A stretch of DNA of 64,000 nt. Source: Cydia pomonella (lineage: Eukaryota; Arthropoda; Insecta; Lepidoptera; Tortricidae). Below the pieces are notes generated by a model that had not been told where the DNA came from, searched no databases, and was given only the letters and a program-made list of their open reading frames with translations. The DNA lies in NCBI RefSeq assembly GCF_033807575.1, contig NC_084729.1, forward strand, positions 4,216,001-4,280,000, read 5' to 3'. Positions within the stretch are counted from its first letter, which is position 1, and each line of letters starts with the position of its first letter. Positions 36,601-48,600 of the stretch are shown here, one piece after another. The position numbers and the translations under genes are program-made.

Positions 36601-39600
36601 ATTTACTCCGATACAAATAGACAGTGTGCGCGCTTTAGGTATTGACAGCCTCTTAAGGGAATAGCCTAGACCATACGTATGACACCATAATAAAAGCTAA
36701 AATATGTATTCTATTTCTCCAGCCTGAACAAAGTAACTGTATCCTGGGTGTCACAGAGCCAGTTTATAGTAAGGAAGATGAGCCACCAAAGAAGAGTAAG
36801 GCAGGCCCTAAGTGCACCAAGACGATTAAGAAGGAACCAGATGTTGTTAATATTAAGGTAAATCGACTTAAACTGCTTTTAATTTCAAAAAATCTAAATA
36901 CTTTTTGCTGACAGCATTCTGTTTATTTTATAATGTTTAAACTTTAAAACATATTAAAAACTCTGGTTTGCACAAAGTTTGGTTATCTTATTCTCGTATC
37001 ACTTATTTGCAAGGTTACAAAATATTACGATATGGATCTTATTTTTTGGATTTTAGAACCAAAGGAACTCCGCAATGGAAAACAAGTACATCGAGTTTTG
37101 GCTCATTAGAATTGTCTTGATAAGTTTTAAAAAGATAAGTGTTTAAGAAATAAAAATGTTGATGATGAAAAAAATTGAGACAGTAACTTGTTTTCTGTGT
37201 GTTACGAGTTACGACAGTCTTGGAGGATTTAACAACTGGAGACGCTTTGTTTCTTGTCTGTAATTTTTTGTACAAAACGGCCGATTTTTACGGGGGAGCG
37301 GTACGTCAAAATTAATTTTACGTTATGTACAAATAGCCATGTCAAATAAACGTCAGTCCATATAATATGTATGACCATTGACCAAGGTTTTCGACAGAGG
37401 GGTAAGCTCTTAAAGGCGACTCCGTTTGTTAAATCCTCCAAGACGACATCGACAGTTGATAATTTTCTGTCCATTCTATTTTAGATAGAGAACGCGTCAG
37501 ACTCATCGTCCCGCTCGTCCAGCGTGTCCGGGCGCGCGTCGCGCTCGTCCCGCCGCGCGCCCTCCCCCGCGCCCGCGCCCGCCCCCGCCTCCGCCCCCGC
37601 CTCCGCTCCCGCTCCGCGCTCGCGCCGCTCGCTACTTGAAGAAGCGTTGCTGCGACGGAAGCCGGAGACGCCTAAGACTAAAGAAGCGACTAAGAAGGAG
37701 ACCCCGAAAAATAAAACTGAGACGCCTAAAGATACACAGGTATGCCATTTTACTAAATGTGTAGTTTATAAACTAACTAACTGCTTTGGCTCAGCGATCC
37801 AAAAAGAATCTTGGCCTCCGAAACTAGAGAACGCCACCTGTCCCGATCCGGCGCGGTTTCATGCCATGAATTGGCATTCAGCCGACGCAGGTCCGCCTCC
37901 ACGACGTCACACCGGCGGTACCCGGGGCGCCCGATCGGTCGACGGCCGGTTGATTGCCCCAAGTACGCTTCCTTGACTACGCGATCCTCCCCCATTCTGA
38001 GTAGGTGACCGAGCCAGCGAAGTCTGTGGGATTTAGTTACGCCGATGATATTGGGCTCGGCCACCGACTCTTCGATCTCGGCATTTTTCCGGATCCTCCA
38101 GGAGCCGTCGTCACTTCGGACAGGTCCCAGGATCTTCCTGAGCACTTTTCTTTCCGCTATCAGGAGCTGACTTTCCTCGTTGTGGTTGAATAAAGATTTT
38201 ATCTATCTATCTATCTATCTATCTATCTCTTTTTGAGTTTATAAAGGTCCATAATTATTAACGGCACGGGTTTATACATTATTAGTCGCTACCTGAAGAA
38301 GTGTCGATGCTACAAAGCCAGTGCGAGACAGCTAACAAAGGATCACGGTAGTATGGTGATCTAACCCTGTGTAGAGTGAGTACTCACTATATCAGGAGTG
38401 TCGCCCCACTGCCAAGACGCGAGTTATTTCGTAGTCGACATCTAGTGTCAAATTTATAAGACTGCTAGTTTGTTATTTTTTTTAAAGGATAGCAGAATTT
38501 TGCGAACTGTTTTTCTGGACCACGATATACAGTGACGCCAACTGGTGACCACAAAAATGGTAGCCTTCATTAAAGTCAAAAGTCAAGTGTGTCAAGGAGT
38601 TTATTGAGCACAATCATGCAAATAATTAACATTATTATTAATAATCCAATATAAATCTTATGTAATGTAATGATAATGAACCAGTGTGATAGAATGATAA
38701 TCAACTAATGTAATGTTATGTTTTGTATTGATATTAGTCCAATTGATGTAATGATATGTGCTATGCAATTTTTATAGTCCAATCTATTTATCGTAATTGT
38801 TATTGCATGCAATTTAATTAAATTTAATAGTATAGTTATTTTCAGTCTAACACATTGTGTTGGACTAAAAATTATTGTACAATAAAATTTGCGCATCGTT
38901 TAATTACGATAGAATACTGTACAATATTCTACAAGAACATCCTGTAACTCTAATTAAGTATTCTTGCAAATAAATGATATTGATTGATTGATTGATTAAA
39001 AATTGTTTTTTTTTTTCACAGACGCCAAAAGAAAAAAAGGCTCCACCTGCGAAGAAAAAGGGAGAATTAGAATCTTTACTAGAGGCAAGTACTCTAATTT
39101 AACCAACAAATTTTTAAATAAATTGTACTTTATAAACCGAAACAAATGTCGTGTACAGTCAAGGTATTAAATATCGACACGGACAAAGTTCCAAAAATAT
39201 GTATACACGACCTTATTGCCTATATATTAAAGTAGTGTGTACATATTTTTGTACCTTGTTCGAGTCGATATTTAATACCTTGACTGTACAAAGGAAAAAG
39301 TGACCGAGGCCTCCAGTAGTAACTTCGATTGGCGACCAGAGCGTGGAGCATCAGCTTGTCATGTGCTTGACCGACCACGTTCAAAATCATTTAACCAGTT
39401 ATAAATAGTTTGCAGCGTTAGTGCCGTGAACAGAATCAAGTTCATAAAAAATAAAACCGGCCAAGAGCATGTCGGGCCATGCTCAGAGCAGGGTTCCGTA
39501 GTTACTCTTCCGTCACAATAAGCTAAACTGGAGCTTAAAGTATGGTAGATTGTTAACCAAGGGATGAACTGTGGGTGTACGTCTTTTTACTATGAAGGGG

Positions 39601-42600
39601 AAACTTTTTGCGATAACTCAAAAACAGCTAAACTGATCATATCCGCTATAGTTTTCATTTAATGTCTTTCTTAAGCTCTACTTCCAAGATTTTTTTCATA
39701 TTTTTTGGACCTATGGTTCAAAAGTTAGAGGGGGGGGACACATTTTTTTTTTCTTTTGGAGCAATTATCTCCGAATACATTCACTTTATCAAGAAGTGTT
39801 TGCTGAAGACCCCTATTACTTTTGAAAGACCTTTCCAACGATATCCCACACTGTACGGTTGAAGCAAAAAAAAAATGTTCACCCCCACTTTACGTGTAGG
39901 GGAGGTGCCCTAAAAAAATTAAATTTTTAGATTTTATTATACGACTTTGTCGGCTTTATTGATTTATATATCCATGCCAAATTTCAGCTTTCTAGCACTA
40001 ACGACCACGGAGCAAAGCCTCGGACAGACAGACAGACAGACAGACGGACATGGCGAAACTATAAGGGTTCCTAGTTGACTACGGAACCCTAAAAATGCCT
40101 TCATAAAAAAGTGTTTCAATAACGGCACGAAATTCAGATTTTTCATTAATTGGTAAAAATTTATAGGTGATCACAGTTAAGCAATGGTTAAAGTGTCCAT
40201 TTCTTGTTTTTTCTTGCTGAATTTTCGACATTTTTCGTTTGAAAGATTGTGCCAGCCAGTGTTAATGCCATTTACCAAAAAAGCTTTTAAAAAAAACTTA
40301 TCAAACGACCCTCGTAGGCAATAGAGTCCAAGTAAGTAAATTAATTACTACAGGGTAGATGTTCGCGCACCGCTGCGAGCACGCAAATCATTCGCCGCGC
40401 TCGCCAAGCAATGGACTCTATTGCCTAGGTAATAAGGGTGAAGATATTTTGACTGAAATATAAATATCTCAGTTGTACAGTAAGCATCAATAGTAGCGGA
40501 TGAAATAACGCGCCTAAAGTATCTGATATTCCGCATAACTTTTCCAAATATACAGAAATCTCTAAAATTTACATTCAAAAGTATATCTTTTACAGTCTTA
40601 ATTGTTATAGATATACAACCATCACTTTTTGTTTTTTCAGAATAGTAGATACTTTTGACACCTTGTTTGATCCGCTACTTTTGATGCTGACTGTACAATG
40701 GAATTCCGCTTGGTGTCCATATAACGAAATGAAGTACATAGAAATACCGATCTAATGACCTGATTCTCAACTTTGTTGATTTTTGGACCATTTTGACTCT
40801 AGTCCTTTGAATGTATGTATGTTTGTTTATCCAGGACAGTATGAAGTTTGATGACAGCTCTTTGCTGGTACCGCGGTCATTGAAGAGGACGCGAGAGGAG
40901 CCCCCTAGGCCTGCGCTGCTGCCCAAGAGGGGCAAGTAAGTCTAAAGTAGCATGGATTGTGTTTTTTCATCACATTTGTTCGAGAAAGATCTTATTTCAA
41001 GCAGGTGTACTGAAGGACAAAGGCCTATATTGTTCCAGCGGGAGTTATGTATTGTAAAAAGGAGGGAGTTATAGCTTTTTAACCGACTTCAAAAAATGAG
41101 GAGGTTCTCAATTCGACTGTTTTTTTTATATGTATGTTACTCGATATCTCCGAGAATCGTGAACCGATTTTCAATTATTTTTTTTAATCGAACGGGTATA
41201 ACTCCGAGATGGTCCCGTTGGCACCAAGTCGGGGTCTGATGATGGTATCTTGGAGAAATCGAGGGAACTCTTCAAATGTTATAGGTACATGTATGGCGCT
41301 TTTGGTAATATTTGAAGTCGGTTTTATTTTTTGTTAAAAAGTTTTTTATTGAGTCACTAATTCATACGAACCGAGTAGGTTATAAGTAAAATACTTAATT
41401 TGGTTAATTTAATAGCCGTTAAAATATTTTAACAATTTGCAATCGTGGCTGAATGCCGGTCGGGGTTGCACAGTTTAAAGGATGTTCCAAAAAAGAATGC
41501 GGGATTTGAATTTTCCAAGCTGGCAACCCTAAAAAAAAAAAACAATTTGACAGCTGAATGTTTAGTGTTTGTAAAAATGACTGGTTATACGAAAGAACAA
41601 CGCGTTTTCGTTATTGAACAGCATTTCAAAAGTAATGAAAGGTTGGCAGGGACAGTTCGAATTTTTTGTGCAAAATATGGTCGAAATATTGATTTCACTT
41701 GACAACTGTGAGAAGTGTGATTGCAAAATTCAGGGAGAGTGGATCAATTCAAAAGTCTATGCCACCAAGTCCAGAACCACCCATGTTTTGAAGGAGGAAA
41801 TTCGACGCTGTATCGGTGAAATTCAGCCGAATTCATGCAAAATTGTCCTGGAAAATTTTGACAAGCCCGACGTGTTATTCCACACATAACCTTATTTATT
41901 GTATTTTATGATTTTATAAACAAATAATATTGTGTTTGAAATGAAATGTTTGTTGTGAAGGAAATTGTGTTTTCCATTAAATTCAAATCTTGCGTTAATT
42001 TTGGGACACCTTTAACCCCTGGAACGCCGAACCGACAAACATACTTGTACCCGTTAAATGCCTAGTGCCGGATTCGTCCCATCCCCCTCAAACGCCGGAT
42101 AGGCTCGCGTACGTGCACCCGTTGACTGCCGCGACTTATACTCATATTGCATTGAAATGCAAGTAATATAAAACTCTATTTGTAAGTGTTTAGATCTCAA
42201 AATTAAGTTAGAATATGCTAGAATAAATTTGGTGACTGATGAGGCACAAGGCAGTTGAGACAGTTTGTACAGATCCGGGACTAGGCAGTAGACGGGTACA
42301 AAAATTGACGGCCCTCTGGCAATTGACAGGACTGGTACGGATCAGGCACTAGGCGTCCCAAGGGTTAATATTATCAAAGAGAATTTGAAATAGAGGTGGA
42401 TAGTCAAAGAAAATTTTGTATTTTAAATCTTTCGACTCACAGTTAAAACTCTTAGAACGCCATTTGACTTTGATCCTTATTCTTTCACTGATATGTGTTA
42501 AATTTGTTAAATATCAAAAAGTGGCGCCATCTTACCGGGAATCGGCTAAAGGTTGCGGCGCCATCGCTCGAAACGATGCCGCATTACCTTTGGTCTTTGA

Positions 42601-45600
42601 TCTATTAGATGACGCCACTTTTTGATATTTAACACATATCTGTGAAAGAATAATGATCAAAGTCAAATGGCGTTCTAAATATTTGAATAATGTGTCGAAA
42701 GATGGCAGTAAATTTACTGTGGCTACAAAATTTACTTTGGCAATCCACCACCTGTATTTTCACCTGTATTCCACCTGTATTTTTAAAATTCTCTTATCTC
42801 TTTTGGTCCTGGGTTCGAATCCCGGTAAGGGCATTTATTTGTGTGATGAGCACAGATATTTGTTCCTGAGTCATGGATGTTTTCTATGTATTGAAGTATT
42901 TGTATATTATATATATCGTTGTCTGAGTACCCACAACACAAGCCTCTCTCTCTTCTCGGCTTACCGTGGGGCTTAGTCAATTTGTGTAAGAATGCCCTAT
43001 AATATTTATTATGGTTCGAAGCTAATGTGAATGGAATCATAGGGAGCATGCATATGCTAGAGGGGGCTTAATGTCTAATACACGATGGTTAAATACATAT
43101 TTGTATGCAAGACTGCTAAGCTAACAGATTTGCTGACTGTACATGGCTTTACTTGGTGGAATATACTTATGCCTATAGGGACCGTGCGCGTTGGAGGGTC
43201 TGCCATCTTGTGGCCTGAATCGGAACCAAAAACATGTACATTTACACGTCAAGTGTTTTCTTGTGCATAGTAGGTTCTGCCATCTTGTGGGCTACATCGG
43301 AACAATAAACATCACATTTACGCCTCGCGCCAAAAACCTGACGGCTCCTGTGCTGCCTCCTACAGTTCATGCACGCTCCCTATAATTATATGTATTTGTT
43401 TTATTATAGATGTATACGTTAATTTATTAATTAACTTATAACTTGTTTACCAGTCTTGCAAGATACTTAATGGATGCAAGGATAAGGTAATTAACTAATT
43501 AGTAGTTCGATAAATAATATATTTGTGAGAAAAATCTTCTGCTTTAGATTCCATACTTCGAATCCTTGCTTTTTATATTATTTTTAAATTTGTTCTTAGT
43601 CAAGTTCAGATTAATCTTATATTCCTATTTTTTTATATATATGTAGCTGATTAATTCAACATAATATGAAAAAAATTCTATAAAAAGAGTTTTAGTTGCT
43701 CATTTATGATGTACTAGCCAAAAATTTTCAATAAAACTTTAAGGGGCTCCCCGCAGATTTCATCGGTTCTTGACCAGTTTTGAGTCGTTACTCCTACATT
43801 TGCACTATAGATAGAATTATAAGACAAACGGCTATCGGTTCTTCAATCTTTTAACTCCATTCTGGTCTACCGGATTTTGAAAGAAATGAACACTTATTTT
43901 TTTTTATATATTTCTTTAACATTGTCTACAAAAAATACTTTTTTCGTTACTCGATTGCTGTGAAGGATTTTACATGTACAAAATCTATACATTTGAGTTC
44001 GTCTTTGACATCTCTAAAAAGTGGTTAGAGATTTTAATTTTAAACTAATTAACGCAAAAGTTATGGCCAGTAAACCAGTTTTTTGACCTAAAATTTATCA
44101 ATTTTGATTCCAAATATTTCGAAGACTGTGAACTTTGAAGTAAATATGGGATAAGGTACAAAAAACATTAGAAAACGCGGGGATTCAGATCGAAGGTCAT
44201 TGGCGTTAGGGAGCCCCTTAATCTTTAACAGTACGGTGCTATGGTACTTTTCGTGCCTATATCGAAAAGGGCCATATGTACTGTAAAACGTTGTACGACA
44301 CACGTACTAATAGGGAATTCCCAACTATCACCACTTGTTGCGAATTTCCTACTTGTCGCACTTGTATCGTAATGTACTATTAATATCTACCAGGCCCATA
44401 CCAACCAAAGAGCTGCTGAGAGAGCTGTCACCGCCCCGGCGCCCGGGCCCCAAGTCCAGGCAGCCCGTGAGAGAGCCGTCCCCGACCCCCAGACCCGGCC
44501 CCAGGTCCCGGCAGCCGGTGAAAGAGCCGTCCCCGACCCCCCGGCCAGGACCCAAGTCCCGGCAGCCGGCAAGAGAGCTGTCCCCGACCGCCAGACCTGG
44601 ACCTAAGTCCCGGCAGACGGCGAGAGAGTCGTCCCCGACCCCCCGGCCCGGACCGAAGTCCAAGAAGGCAAGAGTGGAGGAGGAGAATATACCTGTACCG
44701 CTTAAGGTGCCCAGGTCCAAGGCCAAGCTGGAAACACCCAAGGTAAGAGACATACTAACTTTTTAACTGACCACTAGTGACCCGCCTCGGCTTCACAGGA
44801 GTTCCACAAAACATTAACCTAGACCTTCCTCAACAATCACTATTAATAAGCGAAAACTGCATAAATATTAGTTCAGTAGTTTTTCAGCTTATCGCGATTT
44901 TACACACAAATAGACAGACGTCCCCCGCCGACTTTGTTTTATAAGGTATAGTGATGAATAATAAAGAAACAATTGACATTGAGGTATGAGGCAAAAGCAC
45001 CCATGAAACGCTGCGTGAGATTTATATTGGTACGTTTCGAGTGGTTCAAAACAGTAAAAAAAGGAGCTCCTTCTGGACCAATAGGCAGCCTCGCCTCGAG
45101 AGGAATTTGCCGCTCGAAGCAGCTCGGTCTGTGGACGTGCCTGGCCCGAGGCATTGTATCGGCGAATGCGTTTGCCTCGCCCTAGTCACGTCTATATAGA
45201 CCAAGCTGCTTTGCGTGGCAATTTTCTCGCGAGGTGCCTTGTTCTGTGCGGATCCGCCTAATGACAAACATGATCTCGCTAAGACAGGGGACCTTGTTAT
45301 GTGTTATGCAATCTTTACTATCGTTTGTCTTTGCAATCTATGGTGTATAAATGGTCAATTTATGTAAAATGGTAATAGTAATGGCCCCAAGACACTGCCC
45401 TGTGGCACGCCAAAGTTATTTTTTCTGCAGTGAGATTTAGATTATTTAGATTATTTAATGATTTGCCGCCTAACAATTTCTGCATATTGTATTCTGTGAC
45501 TTAAGTACTTATGACTCTAACCAGCGAAACACATTTTCCCGCACTCCATAGTCTTTGTCAAGAGTCTCTGATGAGCAACCAAGTCAAATGCCTTTGTCAT

Positions 45601-48600
45601 GTCCAGAAAAAGGACTAAGATAGGCGGTCCACTTTCCACACATTGTATCCTTGAGTAAACTGAAATAAATGTCATATACTAAGAAAAACCGGGCAAGTGC
45701 GAGTCAGACTCGCGCCCGAAGGGTTCCGTACCATTATTTATAAAAAACGGCAAAAAAATATGTTTGTTGTATGGGAGCCCCCCTAAAATATTTATTTTAT
45801 TCTGTTTTAGTACTTGTTGTTATAGCGGCAACAGAAATACATCATCTGTGAAAATTTCAACTGTCTAGCTATCACGGTTCATGAGATACAGCCTGGTGGC
45901 AGACGGACGGACAGCGAAGTCTCAGTAATAGGGTCCCGTTCGACCCTTTGGGTACGGAACCCTAAAAAGTGACCAAGGCCTCCAGTGCCCCAGGCGGGAA
46001 TCGAACCTGATCGTAAAATCCGGCAGATTATGAAATTCCTAGGTATATCGTGAATTGTGAAAAACATTGTCTCGGAGTCCCGCGATTTCTGGATAGTTTT
46101 TCTTTCGGGCATCTGAAGCAACCAAACAAAGCTATCTATCATACTTATCTATTGAAACTTTACGATCGGCCTGATTTTACCATCGGCCGCCGATAGATAT
46201 TTAATTCTGCTATATCTTTGTCTGCAATTGTGTTTTGTATAGTATAAATAATTGTGTGATAATCTCATCATTTTTGTTCATGCTGCCTGACGTTAGGTGC
46301 ATTTTATCGTACCACCTTTACGGAAGGTAATTTTTTTTTTTTTATAATTTATATCTATAAATTAAAATGCATTAAGAAGTGCAAAATATTGTGGCCGCCA
46401 ATTTGTCAGCTTTGGCATACTATTTTTATTTTAAAATATCAGTTATTAGATTTGTAAAGTCAAAGCAAATTTAGATGGCGCTGTACAGCTCTGTACAACG
46501 CCATCGGCTCTGATTGTCAATAGTTGTCGTTTGACAATTCAGTGACTACAAAACATGGCACCGAATAGCGCCATCTAGTTCGACTTAAATACGGAATACG
46601 ATATTTTCTTTGACTTAACGCCTCTTTCACAGTAAATAACTTTGCGTTTCTCGCGTTGCAAGCGCGTTGGCATCGCGTCTCTATCGCTCCAAACGCGCGT
46701 TGCAGGTGCGTTAGCATCGCGTCTCTATCGCTCCAAACGCGCGTTGCAGGCGCGTTAGCATCGCGTATGTATCGCTACAAACGCGCGTTGCAGGTGCGTT
46801 AGCATCGCATCTCTATCGCTCCAAACGCGCGTTGCAGGCGCGTTAGCATCGCGTCTGTATCGCTACAAACGCGCAAATGCAAATGAAAATTGCGTACTAG
46901 GTTAGGTTAGGTTGGATTATGTAAAGTTGGGTAATGAAATTCGCCCAAATAAAATTTCTGCGAAAGGTTGGTTGGCAAGTGAAATTCGGCAATACAATTT
47001 TCGGCGAAAAGGCAGAACCGTCAACATCTCCTGAAGATGCCTCGTAGAGAGGCAAAACACGTCTCGAGTTTTGTACTTTTGGTGGATTGTTATATTTATT
47101 TGCGTATTTATTTTTGCGGCGGGAGGGTGGGAACATTAATTGTATGTAAAAATACGCAAGTAAGTATAATGGGTTAGCACTGATTGACTAGCACGTTATC
47201 TTTTCACAGATTAGCAAAGTAATATTTTGTGTTTTAATATGCAGAGGTCTACAAGCTGCATCTGACTTGCGAACGCGTGTATATCGATACAAAAACAAAC
47301 GCGCGTGAACGGCGCGTTAAAAAAACGTGATGTGCATAGGCCCTAAGCTGTTCTTTTATTTATTTTGCAGACTAAAGAGCCGCCGAAGCCCCCAGAAGAG
47401 CCCGCGCTACCGTCCGTGCCTCCATACAAGTGCATAGTATGCGACATTCAGTGCAAGAACTCTGGCGCTTTCGCGAGACACTTGAGTATTCACTTGCCCA
47501 CCTTTACTAAACCTGCGTAAGTGTACAAGTAAAAAGCATTAATTTTGAAAATGGCACCCGCAAATGAAATAAGTTTTTGGCAAAAATTTAATTTTTGGTA
47601 CAAGCTTTTATCATTGACTTTTCTTTCCACAGGCAACTAATACTCATCGAGGCAATTTTAAAAACCCAAACATAATTAGGTTGCGTTGGTTTATCACAGA
47701 GTTCCTATGGCCACCTCCTGTCTCCATCATCAGATCAGCTCGATGCTACCATAATATTATACCCAGAGTAAACGTAGGAGTTGAAAATAGAGTTCCGGTT
47801 ACTCTGGCTATAATAAATAAAAAAATAAAAATAAAATAAAAAATAAAAATTATTTATTTCAGATCAAAGATCCATATTATGTTAGTACTTATACTCTAGA
47901 CTTAATAACTATGTTAGTTTGAGCAAACACATAAAATAAAAACAAAAACCAAATAAAAACAAAAAACTTCCTATTTGGCCCTTCCAATGGCAACTTCGAC
48001 CCAGTATTTTGTTGTAGGGCAGTCTAGGCTTTCCGACAATGTCCTGAGGAGGCTATTGCCACTGCAACGCACTCGCCTAAGTAATGATCCAACACGCTTG
48101 CGTCTGATTGCGAAAAAGTCATCACTTCGCGCTTCCGCAAACATGCTAGATGCACTACAGTGCTTGGGCAGTCGCAACAGCATCCTCAAGACATTGTTAT
48201 ACTGGACCCTCAGTGCGTTGTATGCCCTTTGGGTAAAATTTACCCACAGACTGCAGGTGTAGAACGCCTGACAGTATGCTTTAAAAAGCGTCATTTTGAC
48301 TTGTTCGTTACACCTTGCAAATCTGCGGGCAATCATATTACCACGCACCGCCATCGACCTTCTCTCCCTCTCAAGGTCTAGGTCATCCTTCAGATCTTCT
48401 GTAAGGATATGCCCCAGGTATTTGAACCTCTCCACTCTCTTCAGGGGCACACCGCCAAGCATGATCTTAGGTATTGTTGTTGGGTTGTATTTCTTGGCTT
48501 TAAAGAGGACGAACTCACTCTTGCTAGTGTTATACCTAAGACCATGCTCCTCAGCATACCCCTCGCATATAGTGATGAGTTTTCGTAACGAGTCGCTCGA

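Noticed and set aside
42797..42840. GGTTCGAATCCC B box suggesting a tRNA gene
   Set aside because: The same sequence continues into a SINE body found several times in the window; no acceptor or anticodon arms are complete.
46653..46873. Short spaced repeats resembling a CRISPR array
   Set aside because: There are no unique spacers; the whole 44-bp unit repeats and the genome is eukaryotic.
46901..46916. Telomere or R1/TRAS target site from TTAGG repeats
   Set aside because: Only three units, interstitial, with no retroelement attached; too short to be a telomere remnant claim.
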